Below are positions 44,517 through 52,386 of a stretch of 64,000 bases of DNA, piece by piece. Source of the DNA: Peribacillus muralis (GTDB taxonomy: Bacteria; Bacillota; Bacilli; Bacillales; DSM-1321); the NCBI RefSeq assembly GCF_001439925.1, contig NZ_LMBV01000002.1, positions 354,449 through 418,448 of the forward strand, given 5' to 3'. Under the pieces are notes generated by a model that searched no databases, was not told where the DNA came from, and worked only from the letters and a program-made list of their open reading frames with translations. How positions within the stretch are numbered: the first letter of the stretch is position 1; each line of letters starts with the position of its first letter. A program made the translations under genes and the position numbers.

Positions 44517-45407
44517 CTAATTATTGGCAATGATTTTTTCGAATTCACTTAATTCCACCGTTTCCTTAAGCATTGGATCAGTCCTTAGGGACAGCAGCGC
44601 ACTGTCGATGAGAAAGATTCGAGGGTCAGCGTTTTGTAAAATTTCCTCCTGGATAAAATGGATCAATTTTAAGTTTTTCACCCGTTCCGCTTCATTCTCC
44701 TGACAAAGCTTAAAGATCACCTTTTTTAGGTCGTTAGCAGAGTGCAGGAGCGCTGTATGAAAATCCTCCTGTGTATGGAAGCAGTCAGGCAGCCATTGCT
44801 TAATAAGATCAGGCTCCAATAGCTGGACGTTGGAGCTGCTCACATCTTCGAAAATCGTGATAATCCTATTCACACAATAACGAATGATTTCCGTAGGGTT
44901 GAAATCAGGCTCTCTGGCCAAGGCGTTAAAATGAATCATTTGATGCATCATTCCAGAATAAAGGATGGCACAGTCCAAAATATACGGTTTCTTCTCGACA
45001 CCGAATATGTCTAGAAACCGTTTTGAGAGCCAATGTATATATTGGAACTTAACATGGGTTATGAAATTCTTAAGCTCTGTGTCATTGGAAATCATGACTT
45101 CTTCATATAAAGAAAATAGTTTACTACTTTTATTGGAGTGTATTTGTAATTCGGATTGCTTGATGAATATTTCGATATCTGCAAGGTTTTGCCCGATAAG
45201 CAGTTCATTCCGTTCCTTTTCCAATTTTTCTTGCGCGGAAAGGAAGACTGCCTTAAGCAATTCACCTTTAGAGGAAAAATAGTTGTAAAACGTTCCTTTG
45301 GAAATGCTGCTGTAATCTAAAATATCCTGGATCGATGTTGCTTGATATCCCTTTTCAATAAATAATTCGTGTGCGTATTTAACTACAAGTTGCTTCCGCT
45401 CATTCAT
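44517..45407 (-). CDS. TetR/AcrR-family regulator
   Basis: A 296-residue repressor. The N-terminal helix-turn-helix (KYAHELFIEKGYQATSIQDILDYSSISKGTFYNYFSSKGELLKAVF, about residues 8-55) is typical TetR. The C-terminal ligand domain is longer than usual (about 240 residues) and all helical. RBS AAGGGTGATA. No transporter stands directly beside it; the catalase gene is divergent but about 500 bp away. Confidence 0.88.
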   Translation of the reverse strand: MNERKQLVVKYAHELFIEKGYQATSIQDILDYSSISKGTFYNYFSSKGELLKAVFLSAQEKLEKERNELLIGQNLADIEIFIKQSELQIHSNKSSKLFSLYEEVMISNDTELKNFITHVKFQYIHWLSKRFLDIFGVEKKPYILDCAILYSGMMHQMIHFNALAREPDFNPTEIIRYCVNRIITIFEDVSSSNVQLLEPDLIKQWLPDCFHTQEDFHTALLHSANDLKKVIFKLCQENEAERVKNLKLIHFIQEEILQNADPRIFLIDSALLSLRTDPMLKETVELSEFEKIIANN

Positions 45408-45671
45408 CTATATCACCCTTAGTCTTATTGGCCGGACATTTTAACGTAATAGTATCTTATTTTCCAGGTGAACACAAACCGAATATCACCAAATCCATCA
45501 GTAAAGAAAGGGGAAGGGACCGAGCCTTTTGAGGGACAATGGACAGGCTGGAGCTGTCTGCATTACTTTGCATTAAAGTCACAGGGCGATGAATTCGTTT
45601 GTAATAGGTATTGCTGCCTTAAGTAAAGCATTCATTGATGTTCGGCTGCTTCTCGGTTACCATGCCATTGG

Positions 45672-45905
45672 ATGGAGAGTGAATTAAATCGGTTATTAAT
45701 GAAGGAATTTCAGGTAGGGGGAGCGTATACCATATTAGGGTTCTTTTTGTCGCTGGTAGTCCAATCGCTTTCCAGCATGCTATTGTGTCGGGAATACTAT
45801 GAAATGATTATTATATTAAAATTATTACAAATAAGTATTGATTTTTTTCTGATAAGCTTTATCATTATATACATAAATAGTAAAGAAAAGGTGGTTCAAT
45901 TATGA
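45672..45905 (+). CDS. Possible small two-helix membrane protein before katA
   Basis: A 77-codon frame with two hydrophobic stretches ([20 protein letters not shown] and [15 protein letters not shown]). Its TGA overlaps the katA start (ATGA). But no ribosome site precedes its ATG, and its 3' half coincides with the AT-rich region where the katA promoter should be. More likely chance than gene. Confidence 0.25.
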   Translation: MESELNRLLMKEFQVGGAYTILGFFLSLVVQSLSSMLLCREYYEMIIILKLLQISIDFFLISFIIIYINSKEKVVQL

Positions 45906-47356
45906 CGAATAAGAAAAATCTTACAACAAGCTGGGGCGCACCAGTTGGGGATAATCAGAACTCAATTACGGCTGGACAACGCGGTCCTGTACTCATTCAA
46001 GACGTGCACTTATTGGAAAAACTGGCCCACTTCAATCGTGAGCGTGTACCTGAACGTGTAGTTCATGCGAAAGGTGCTGGCGCATTCGGTACTTTCGAGG
46101 TGACGAACGACCTTTCTCAGTATACGAAAGCTAAGCTTTTCAATGGTGTTGGCAAGAAAACGGATTTATTTATTCGTTTTTCCACGGTAGCCGGTGAATT
46201 GGGCTCCGCTGATACAGTCCGTGACCCACGCGGATTTGCCGTTAAATTTTACACGGAAGAAGGAAACTACGATATCGTCGGCAATAATACGCCAGTATTC
46301 TTTATTCGCGATGCGATTAAATTCCCTGACTTCATCCATACACAAAAGAGAGATCCTAAAACACATTTGAAAAACCCTACGGCAGTCTGGGATTTCTGGT
46401 CACATTCACCAGAATCATTGCACCAAGTGACGATCTTGATGTCTGATAGGGGAATTCCGGCTACACTTCGCCATACACATGGGTTCGGTAGCCATACATT
46501 TAAATGGGTCAATGATGAAGGAAATGGCGTTTGGGTGAAATATCACTTCAAAACAGAGCAAGGAATCAAAAACCTGGATGTGGAGTTAGCTGCAAAACTA
46601 GCGGGAGAAAACCCTGATTATCATACGGAAGACTTGTTCAACAGCATCGAAAAAGGGGACTTCCCTGCATGGAAACTATATGTTCAGATCATGCCTTTGG
46701 AAGATGCCGACACATACCGTTTCGACCCATTCGATGTTACGAAAGTATGGTCGCAGAAGGATTATCCGCTAATTGAGCTTGGCCGGATGGAATTGAACCG
46801 TAATCCTGAAAACTATTTTGCAGAGGTGGAGCAAGCGACGTTCTCTCCAGGAACATTCGTGCCAGGAATTGAAGCTTCCCCAGACAAAATGCTACAAGGA
46901 CGCCTATTCGCCTATGGTGATGCTCATCGTTACCGTGTGGGAGCGAATCATAACCATCTGCCGGTTAACCGTCCGAAGGTGGAAGCGAACAACTACCAGC
47001 GTGATGGCTTCATGCGTCCCGATGACAACGGCAAGGGCTCCGTTTATTATGAGCCGAATAGCTTTGGCGGACCTACGGAATCAACGGAAAATAAAGTCGC
47101 TCCTTTTGAGATTACTGGGCAAGCTGCCCAGGTTGGCCATAATTCCGATGATCACTACACGCAGGCGGGCGACTTATACCGACTATTGAGTGCGGAAGAG
47201 AAAACTCGCCTCGTGGAAACGATTGTGGGCGCAATGAAGCCTGTCGAATTGGAGGAAATCAAGCTTCGTCAACTCGGTCATTTTTACAAAGCCGACCCAG
47301 AATACGGTACACGAATTGCAGAAGGTTTAGGCTTGGTCGTACCACAAGAAGTGTAA
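45902..47356 (+). CDS. katA: Monofunctional haem catalase (KatA)
   Basis: A 484-residue small-subunit clade 3 catalase that breaks H2O2 into water and oxygen. The active-site His is in [20 protein letters not shown]. The catalytic Asn is in [28 protein letters not shown]. The haem-ligating Tyr is in [15 protein letters not shown]. Length and N-terminus ([21 protein letters not shown]) match B. subtilis KatA. RBS AAAAGGTGG. PerR regulation would be expected; the nearest AT-rich inverted sequence, around 45808-45830, matches the PerR box only poorly (about 9 of 14). Confidence 0.95.
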   Translation: MTNKKNLTTSWGAPVGDNQNSITAGQRGPVLIQDVHLLEKLAHFNRERVPERVVHAKGAGAFGTFEVTNDLSQYTKAKLFNGVGKKTDLFIRFSTVAGELGSADTVRDPRGFAVKFYTEEGNYDIVGNNTPVFFIRDAIKFPDFIHTQKRDPKTHLKNPTAVWDFWSHSPESLHQVTILMSDRGIPATLRHTHGFGSHTFKWVNDEGNGVWVKYHFKTEQGIKNLDVELAAKLAGENPDYHTEDLFNSIEKGDFPAWKLYVQIMPLEDADTYRFDPFDVTKVWSQKDYPLIELGRMELNRNPENYFAEVEQATFSPGTFVPGIEASPDKMLQGRLFAYGDAHRYRVGANHNHLPVNRPKVEANNYQRDGFMRPDDNGKGSVYYEPNSFGGPTESTENKVAPFEITGQAAQVGHNSDDHYTQAGDLYRLLSAEEKTRLVETIVGAMKPVELEEIKLRQLGHFYKADPEYGTRIAEGLGLVVPQEV

Positions 47357-47366
47357 TAACGAAGTG

Positions 47367-47400
47367 CAAGCAGGCATCCATGGGTGCCTGCTTTTTTTTG
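47367..47400 (+). terminator. Terminator after katA
   Basis: Stem AGCAGGCA.CC / GG.TGCCTGCT with a short loop, followed by seven or more T. Confidence 0.9.
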
Positions 47401-47569
47401 TTCGAATTTAATTTTTCCAAGATGATGGATGGCCTGATTACTTGCGGATGAATTGCTTGTCCGAAACGATGAACGGTGGAGCAATGCTGCCGTTTGAAAC
47501 CTCTTCAGCGAGATCTTAGCCATAATCAACGTAAATGAGCATACATATATGGGTAAGTGGAGGTGCAGT

Positions 47570-48763
47570 ATGGACGTTTATGTGCGGCAGAATGACTCTT
47601 TGTGGTATTATAGCCAACTATTTAAGGTGCATTACGAACTGATCATTGATTCCAATGGAGGAATCGATCCACAATCCCTCATGATCGGTCAGAAAATCAA
47701 GATTCCCGGCTTCACGTCGACGGCATATAAGATTAAGCAGGGAGATTCATTATGGGGAATTGCCAAAGCACGTAATCTCTCATTGGATGCCTTATTTATG
47801 GTTAATCCTAGCCTCAACCCGAATGCCCTGCAGGTGGGCCAGACGATCTTTGTGCCAGTAAGGATTACGTGGAGGCTCATTCAAGGGAGTCAGAAATATG
47901 ACTATGAAACATTGCTTACCGATGTTGGGCGGCTGAAAAGCATTTACCCTTTTATTCAAACCTCCCCGATTGGTGACACGGCATTAAATAGGAATATCCC
48001 CGAAGTGTTGATCGGCCAGGGAGAGAAGCGAGTTCATTATAATGGTTCGTTTCATGGGAATGAATGGATTACGACCCCTGTAATCATGACCTTTTTAAAT
48101 GATTATTTACTGGCAATCACGAATCAAACGGATATCCGCGGCCTTTCTCTTTTTCCATATTACCAACAAACATTACTATCGATCGTCCCGATGGTGAACC
48201 CCGACGGAGTGGAATTGGTGCAAAATGGACCGCCGGCAAATGAGCCTTTGCGAGCACAGCTCGTGAAATGGAATAATGGCAGCGAGGATTTTTCTGGCTG
48301 GAAAGCGAATATCAATGGTGTCGACCTGAACGACCAATTCCCTGCCAAGTGGGAAATGGAACAGGCTCGCAATATGGTAAATGATCCAGGTCCGGCAAAT
48401 TATTCGGGAAAAGGGCCACTAACGGAGCCTGAAGCGATTTCAATGGCAAATTTAACGCGAAAGCGTGATTTTGCCAGAGTACTGGCATTCCATACACAAG
48501 GAGAGGTCGTTTTTTGGGGGTTTGAAGATATGGAGCCGCCAGAGTCTGAAACGATCGTCAATGAATTTGCGAGGGTAAGTGGTTATGAGCCTGTCAAATC
48601 CGTCGATAGTTACGCAGGGTATAAGGATTGGTACATTCAGGACTGGAGGAAACCCGGGTTTACCGTTGAGCTTGGCAAAGGAACGAACCCGCTCCCTATA
48701 TCACAGTTCGATGAAATTTACCAAAAGTCGCTTGGGATTTTCTTGGCAGGATTGTATATGTAA
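47570..48763 (+). CDS. LysM-M14 peptidoglycan endopeptidase (gamma-D-glutamyl-diaminopimelate type, YqgT-like)
   Basis: A 397-residue metallopeptidase. Two LysM modules (about 2-45 and 52-98: YKIKQGDSLWGIAKARNLSLDALFMVNPSLNPNALQVGQTIFVP) precede an M14 zinc carboxypeptidase-like domain. The zinc ligands are HGNE in SFHGNEWITTP and the His of LAFHTQGEVVFW; the catalytic Glu is in FTVELGKGTNPL. The substrate-binding NPDGVEL and NINGVDLNDQFP are present. It resembles B. sphaericus endopeptidase I and B. subtilis YqgT, cutting the D-Glu-meso-DAP bond. No signal peptide, as in spore-lytic members. Start 47570 has GTGGAGGTG; the frame opens at 47549. Confidence 0.88.
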   Translation: MDVYVRQNDSLWYYSQLFKVHYELIIDSNGGIDPQSLMIGQKIKIPGFTSTAYKIKQGDSLWGIAKARNLSLDALFMVNPSLNPNALQVGQTIFVPVRITWRLIQGSQKYDYETLLTDVGRLKSIYPFIQTSPIGDTALNRNIPEVLIGQGEKRVHYNGSFHGNEWITTPVIMTFLNDYLLAITNQTDIRGLSLFPYYQQTLLSIVPMVNPDGVELVQNGPPANEPLRAQLVKWNNGSEDFSGWKANINGVDLNDQFPAKWEMEQARNMVNDPGPANYSGKGPLTEPEAISMANLTRKRDFARVLAFHTQGEVVFWGFEDMEPPESETIVNEFARVSGYEPVKSVDSYAGYKDWYIQDWRKPGFTVELGKGTNPLPISQFDEIYQKSLGIFLAGLYM

Positions 48764-48819
48764 AGATTGAACAAGCAAAAACGCTCTACTCCTAGTCGAT
48801 GGGGAAGAGCTCTTTAGTT

Positions 48820-49026
48820 CTATTGAATTAAAACGGTAAGGGCTGCTGCAAAAAATAAGTAAAGGAAAGCTTTACTTATCGATTGCATGATCAAGTCGTT
48901 ATGAAGCCTAAAAAAATAACGGACATCCTCCGTCATTCGTCCAGGAAATGCAGCCCCAGCTATAAGGTACCTTAATCGATTTACGGTAAAGAAGTTTGAC
49001 CTCTTTAGCGCTAGTATTGGCCCCAC
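48820..49026 (-). CDS. Possible small membrane protein, uncertain start
   Basis: A 68-codon frame with a C-terminal hydrophobic helix (AFLYLFFAAALTVLI). The only available start is a GTG at 49026 in the edge of the 55-bp repeat; AAAGAGGT occurs further in but without a usable start codon after it. If real, its 5' end may have been rearranged by the repeat. Otherwise 48764-49160 holds no gene. Confidence 0.3.
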   Translation of the reverse strand: MGPILALKRSNFFTVNRLRYLIAGAAFPGRMTEDVRYFFRLHNDLIMQSISKAFLYLFFAAALTVLIQ

Positions 49027-49067
49027 CTACGCCACATACTTTGACGGCCACGCATGCCATCCAACCT
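49013..49067. repeat. 55-bp interspersed repeat, copy 1
   Basis: Begins AGTATTGGCCCC and ends ATCCAACCT. Copy 2 at 59969-60023 has the same length without gaps and about 46 of 55 matching bases. Both are intergenic. Confidence 0.8.
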
Positions 49068-49081
49068 ATATTCATTATAAT

Positions 49082-49095
49082 AGAAAGCGCTTACA
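49082..49095. promoter_or_regulatory. Candidate CcpA cre site
   Basis: AGAAAGCGCTTACA differs from the ideal TGAAAGCGCTTWCA in one base. It lies about 55 bp upstream of the doubtful minus-strand frame 48820-49026, and 66 bp beyond the stop of the gene at 49161, so the target is unclear. Confidence 0.4.
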
Positions 49096-49160
49096 TTTAC
49101 AAAAGTAATCGTAGTGCAAATTTCGACATTCCAAGCTTTCGACAGGAGGAAAGCTTGGAG

Positions 49161-49481
49161 TCAGATTGCAGCCATGAAATCCTGGAGCTTTTTCGTTAGC
49201 CCTCCCTTGCCAAATTTAATCAACTTCGCCCGTCCAGTCGTATTTTCAGAGACAGATGCGTATTCCAGAAAAGCTAAAAGGTTGATTCGCCGGCATAGAA
49301 TGTCGATGATCCCATTTTCATGTAACCAATTATCAATCGTATTGTAAACCCCTCTATTCAGGGCATATTGCTGCTGACACCAATGGAAGAACATCCGGTC
49401 CGGAAGATTAAGGTATTCCATTTCTTCCAATCTTTTATTGTCAGCTATTCTAGGTAATTGGCGATGCGTTTCCTCTTGCAT
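49161..49481 (-). CDS. Protein of unknown function (106 residues)
   Basis: A soluble, basic, mostly helical protein (MQEETHRQLPRIADNKRLEEMEYLNLPDRMFFHWCQQQYALNRGVYNTIDNWLHENGIIDIL...). The ATG at 49481 is preceded by GGGAGG. Upstream, AAGAATAA-GACTA-TTATTCTT (49569-49589) is a perfect 8-bp-arm palindrome that could be an operator. I do not recognise the family. Confidence 0.55.
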   Translation of the reverse strand: MQEETHRQLPRIADNKRLEEMEYLNLPDRMFFHWCQQQYALNRGVYNTIDNWLHENGIIDILCRRINLLAFLEYASVSENTTGRAKLIKFGKGGLTKKLQDFMAAI

Positions 49482-49661
49482 AGTGTAGGCCTCCCTCATT
49501 GTGAAAAAACCCGTTATGAATAGAGAGCCACCAGTCGACTAGTCAGCATATATTTTCCTTGTATAAAAAAGAATAAGACTATTATTCTTATGTGTCAAGT
49601 GGGTTTTAAAATACTTTCGGAAATCATTTTAAAATCGTGTTTATTGCCTGTATTTATTTAA

Positions 49662-49708
49662 AATACGAATAAATATTTATATTTATTCGATTATAGTTCG
49701 TATATAAT
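49662..49708 (+). promoter_or_regulatory. purT promoter with PurR-box-like repeats
   Basis: ATACGAATA (from 49663) and, inverted, TAGTTCGTAT (to 49703) resemble the CGAAC cores of two PurR boxes. An inner ATTTATTCG adds a near-palindrome. TATAAT at 49703-49708 overlaps the right box. The spacing between outer boxes is wider than the usual 16-17 bp, so the call is tentative. Confidence 0.45.
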
Positions 49709-49739
49709 GTGTTTGAGGTTATGAAGGGGGAGAGGCTGA

Positions 49740-50897
49740 ATGTATAAATCCAAAAAGATTTTATTATTGGGCTCAGGTGAACTGGGGAAAGAGATTTTGC
49801 TTGAAGCACAGCGGCTTGGGGTGGAGACAGTTGCCGTTGACCGCTATGAGCATGCCCCAGCCATGCAGGTTGCACATCGCAGTCATGTCATCGATATGCT
49901 TGATGCTGCACAACTTAGGGCAATTGTGGAAAAAGAACAACCGGACTTGATCGTCCCGGAAATCGAGGCCATCGCTACAGCAGCATTAGTTGAACTGGAA
50001 GAAGAGGGCTTTACCGTCATTCCGTCGGCGAGGGCAGCTAAATTAACGATGGATCGTGAAGGAATCAGGAGACTTGCTTCCGAAACCTTGAAACTTCCTA
50101 CTGCCGCCTACAAATTCGCTGATACATATGAAGAATTTGTCCAAGCCGCCAAGGAAATTGGCTTTCCGAATGTCGTAAAACCGCTTATGAGTTCCTCAGG
50201 GAAAGGGCAAAGTGTGTGCTATACAGAAGGTGACCTAGAGGAGTGCTGGAAAATCGCGATGGAAGGCGGACGGGTTCAAAATGGACGAGTGATCATTGAA
50301 GAATTCATCCGTTTTGATTCAGAAATCACGCTGCTGACCGTTCGAGCCGTAAACGGAACCATGTATTGTGCTCCCATCGGCCACATTCAACAGGGTGGGG
50401 ATTATATCGAATCGTGGCAGCCGCATGATATGACGGAAGTACTGATAAACGAAGCAAAGCGGATCGCCCTTGCCATTACAGATGAGCTTGGAGGATACGG
50501 ACTATTCGGAGTCGAGCTTTTCCTTTCCGGAGATAAAGTCTACTTCAGCGAAGTATCCCCCCGTCCGCATGATACGGGACTAGTGACAGTAGTGACACAG
50601 AACTTATCCGAGTTTGCCCTGCATGTTCGAGCAATTCTAGGATTTCCCATCCCTGAAATCAAGCTGATCACCCCAGGAGCAAGCCGTCCATTAAAGGCGT
50701 CCAAGGAGTTATCGGAATATTCGATAGTCGGTGTTGAGAACGCATTGGCTGTACCGAATACGGAGGTGCGCATCTTCGGAAAACCCGTTACCAAAATTGG
50801 GAGAAGGGTCGCCGTTGCCCTGTCATCCGCTGATTCGACCGAGGCTGCCAGGGAAAATGCAGCCCGGGCTTTGGAATGTTTAACGGTAGAGAAGTAA
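49740..50897 (+). CDS. purT: Formate-dependent phosphoribosylglycinamide formyltransferase (PurT)
   Basis: A 385-residue ATP-grasp enzyme of purine synthesis that makes formyl-GAR from GAR, formate and ATP. The N-terminal [49 protein letters not shown] is the PurT/PurK Rossmann-like start. [16 protein letters not shown] is the ATP-binding loop, [23 protein letters not shown] the metal site. RBS GGGGGAGAGG. The last codons (GAG AAG TAA) are the left end of the 26-bp direct repeat that flanks the downstream island. The gene itself is intact, but its original terminator now lies 5 kb away. Confidence 0.95.
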   Translation: MYKSKKILLLGSGELGKEILLEAQRLGVETVAVDRYEHAPAMQVAHRSHVIDMLDAAQLRAIVEKEQPDLIVPEIEAIATAALVELEEEGFTVIPSARAAKLTMDREGIRRLASETLKLPTAAYKFADTYEEFVQAAKEIGFPNVVKPLMSSSGKGQSVCYTEGDLEECWKIAMEGGRVQNGRVIIEEFIRFDSEITLLTVRAVNGTMYCAPIGHIQQGGDYIESWQPHDMTEVLINEAKRIALAITDELGGYGLFGVELFLSGDKVYFSEVSPRPHDTGLVTVVTQNLSEFALHVRAILGFPIPEIKLITPGASRPLKASKELSEYSIVGVENALAVPNTEVRIFGKPVTKIGRRVAVALSSADSTEAARENAARALECLTVEK

Positions 50898-50914
50898 GTG
50901 GAAAAGGCGCTCCT
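50889..50914 (+). repeat. Left 26-bp direct repeat of the island
   Basis: Starts GAGAAGTAAG (the last sense codons and stop of purT) and ends GGCGCTCCT. Identical over 26 bp to 55883-55908; bases diverge immediately on both sides. Confidence 0.9.
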
Positions 50915-50997
50915 CAAGTTATCGTTAATTTCAGTTTTCAGTTGCTCCAGTTGTGACTGCTTTCGATATAGTGGTAACATCTATTACAAAAGATATA

Positions 50998-51036
50998 AAA
51001 CAGCCCTGTTTCGAAAGGAAGCAGGGCTGTTTTGCT
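50998..51036. terminator. Terminator inside the island, left end
   Basis: AAAACAGCCCTG / CAGGGCTGTTTT stem (12 bp) with an inner CGAAAGG-type loop. It may end purT read-through as well as the minus-strand small gene. Confidence 0.85.
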
Positions 51037-51052
51037 TTATGGTTCATAATAC

Positions 51053-51175
51053 TTATTTATATTGTATGTCAGAATCATAGCAACTACAAATTTTTTGTGA
51101 AGTCAAAATTACTGCTCCAATTATAGTAAGTATTCCTAACATAAAATAAATAAGTTTGCATTTAACATTCTTCAT
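51053..51175 (-). CDS. Small hydrophobic Cys-containing peptide, divergent from rgg
   Basis: A 40-residue frame: basic N-terminus MKNVKCKL, a helix (IYFMLGILTIIGAVIL), then TSQKICSCYDSDIQYK. AAGGGG precedes the ATG by about 10 nt. Position and layout (short, hydrophobic, divergent from an rgg gene) are like SHP pheromone genes of streptococci, whose C-terminal part is secreted and read by Rgg. It could instead be an immunity peptide or chance. The 112-bp gap to rgg contains an 18-bp palindrome. Confidence 0.45.
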   Translation of the reverse strand: MKNVKCKLIYFMLGILTIIGAVILTSQKICSCYDSDIQYK

Positions 51176-51244
51176 TATTTTCCAACCCCTTCCATTACTT
51201 TTATTATAAAATATGGTAATATAAGTATGACGAAAGAACTATAT

Positions 51245-51262
51245 TTTTTCATATATGAAAAA
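51245..51262. promoter_or_regulatory. Perfect 18-bp palindrome upstream of rgg
   Basis: TTTTTCATATATGAAAAA reads the same on both strands. A related sequence (about 14 of 18 bases) lies at 52162-52179 before the precursor peptide. Best guess: the Rgg operator. Confidence 0.55.
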
Positions 51263-51287
51263 CTCAAGTTTTAGATTGGAGTAATTT

Positions 51288-52154
51288 ATGAATAGGTATG
51301 GAAGGTTATTTAGGAAATTAAGAAAGGAAAAAAATTACTCATTAAAAGAGATTGCAGAAGGAAATATTAGTGTTTCATTTCTATCAAAATTTGAAAGAGG
51401 AGAATCTGATATATCCCTAACGAATTTTTATTCTTTACTTGGAAAGTTAAATATAACGCTGGAGGAATTTTCTTTTATAGCAAACAATTATAAAAGTATT
51501 GATTTTGAAGTGTTGTTAAATGAAATGAAGATTGCATATGAAAATAATAATTTATTAATTTTAACTGATCTTAGAAAAAAGGAAATTGAATTATGGAAGA
51601 CTAGTAGATTAGATTTTCATAGATGTAATGCCATTATGATCGGTGCTTTATTATATAATCTGGACAGTGATAAGAAAGTAACTGAAGATGAAAAAGACTT
51701 TTTAAGTAATTACTTGTTAGCACATGATAGTTGGGGATATTACGAAATGGTTATATTCGGAAATTCAATGGGGGTATTAACACTACAAGCAATTATCACT
51801 TTATCTAAAGAAGTTTTAAAAAGATCGCAGCTTTATCTCAATTTAAGGAACAATAGGACAGAATCAATAAGAATAATATTAAATACAATAGTGTGTTGTA
51901 TAGAAGGAGACAAGCTTTCAGAAGCATTATACTTTATTTCAACTTTAGAAAATTTAATTGCTAATCATAACTATTATTTTGAGAAGAATAAACTATTATT
52001 TCTCAATGGGATATATAAAATTAAAATGGGTGAGATAGAAAATGGAGAAATGTTTTGTCGAAAGTCAATATTAATAATGAAAGAACTAGATTCGTCTTCT
52101 GCTGCATTAAACCATGAAGATTACCTGGAAAAATTATTAGAAAAATTAGAATAA
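51288..52154 (+). CDS. Rgg/GadR/MutR-type transcriptional regulator
   Basis: A 288-residue regulator. The N-terminal helix-turn-helix (about 1-60: YGRLFRKLRKEKNYSLKEIAEGNISVSFLSKFERGESDISLTNFYSLLGKLNITLEEF) is the Rgg form. It is followed by about 220 helical residues of TPR-like repeats (FEVLLNEMKIAYENNNLLILTDLRKKEIELW...). Rgg proteins bind short peptides and switch on bacteriocin, competence or RiPP genes. GGAG before the ATG. It is AT-rich like the rest of the island and lies 91 bp before the peptide gene that it most likely controls. Confidence 0.88.
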   Translation: MNRYGRLFRKLRKEKNYSLKEIAEGNISVSFLSKFERGESDISLTNFYSLLGKLNITLEEFSFIANNYKSIDFEVLLNEMKIAYENNNLLILTDLRKKEIELWKTSRLDFHRCNAIMIGALLYNLDSDKKVTEDEKDFLSNYLLAHDSWGYYEMVIFGNSMGVLTLQAIITLSKEVLKRSQLYLNLRNNRTESIRIILNTIVCCIEGDKLSEALYFISTLENLIANHNYYFEKNKLLFLNGIYKIKMGEIENGEMFCRKSILIMKELDSSSAALNHEDYLEKLLEKLE

Positions 52155-52161
52155 AAAGATT

Positions 52162-52216
52162 ATTGTCAAATATGAAAAGATATCATTGTGCTTTTCTCCC
52201 TGTTGTAAAGTATAGT
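52162..52216 (+). promoter_or_regulatory. Candidate Rgg-controlled promoter of the precursor peptide
   Basis: A degenerate copy of the rgg palindrome (ATTGTCAAATATGAAAAG, 52162-52179) is followed by TATAGT (52211-52216) as a -10. The expected -35 region has no good match, which fits an activated promoter with the activator bound just upstream. Transcription would start about 20-25 nt before the peptide ATG. Confidence 0.45.
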
Positions 52217-52245
52217 TATCACTTACGAAAGGAGAGTTGTTTCTT

Positions 52246-52317
52246 ATGAAAATCACAAAAGTTAAGAAGATTGTTAGTAAAAATGTATCAGCATCTTTAC
52301 GTGGAAACAATCATTAA
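52246..52317 (+). CDS. Short RiPP precursor-like peptide (23 residues)
   Basis: The frame starts MKITKVKKIV and ends ASLRGNNH, with SKNVS between. AAAGGAGAG precedes the ATG at a good distance. The basic start is like the MccA peptide of B. amyloliquefaciens as I remember it (M-L-K-I-R-K-V-K-I-V...). MccA peptides end in Asn, to which MccB attaches a nucleotide; this one ends Asn-Asn-His. A strong hairpin follows, and then the ThiF/MccB-like gene, the same order as mccA-terminator-mccB. Too short for standard gene callers. Confidence 0.7.
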   Translation: MKITKVKKIVSKNVSASLRGNNH

Positions 52318-52325
52318 TTTTAATT

Positions 52326-52363
52326 CGATGGAGATATATTTATTATATTTCCATCGTTTTTTA
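52326..52363 (+). terminator. Hairpin terminator between the peptide gene and the ThiF-like gene
   Basis: CGATGGAGATATA / TATATTTCCATCG (13 pairs, one G-U) with a 5-nt loop and TTTTTT. It should let the peptide message accumulate in excess over the downstream enzymes, as in the E. coli microcin C operon. Confidence 0.85.
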
Positions 52364-52386
52364 TAAGAAACAATAAAAGTATAATA

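Noticed and set aside
45808..45830. PerR box upstream of katA
   Set aside because: Only about 9 of 14 bases match the consensus in this AT-rich stretch, which is little better than chance.
52170..52247. 25-codon frame (MKRYHCAFLPVVKYSYHL...) as the RiPP precursor
   Set aside because: It has no ribosome site, spans the putative promoter and overlaps the ribosome site of the better peptide frame.
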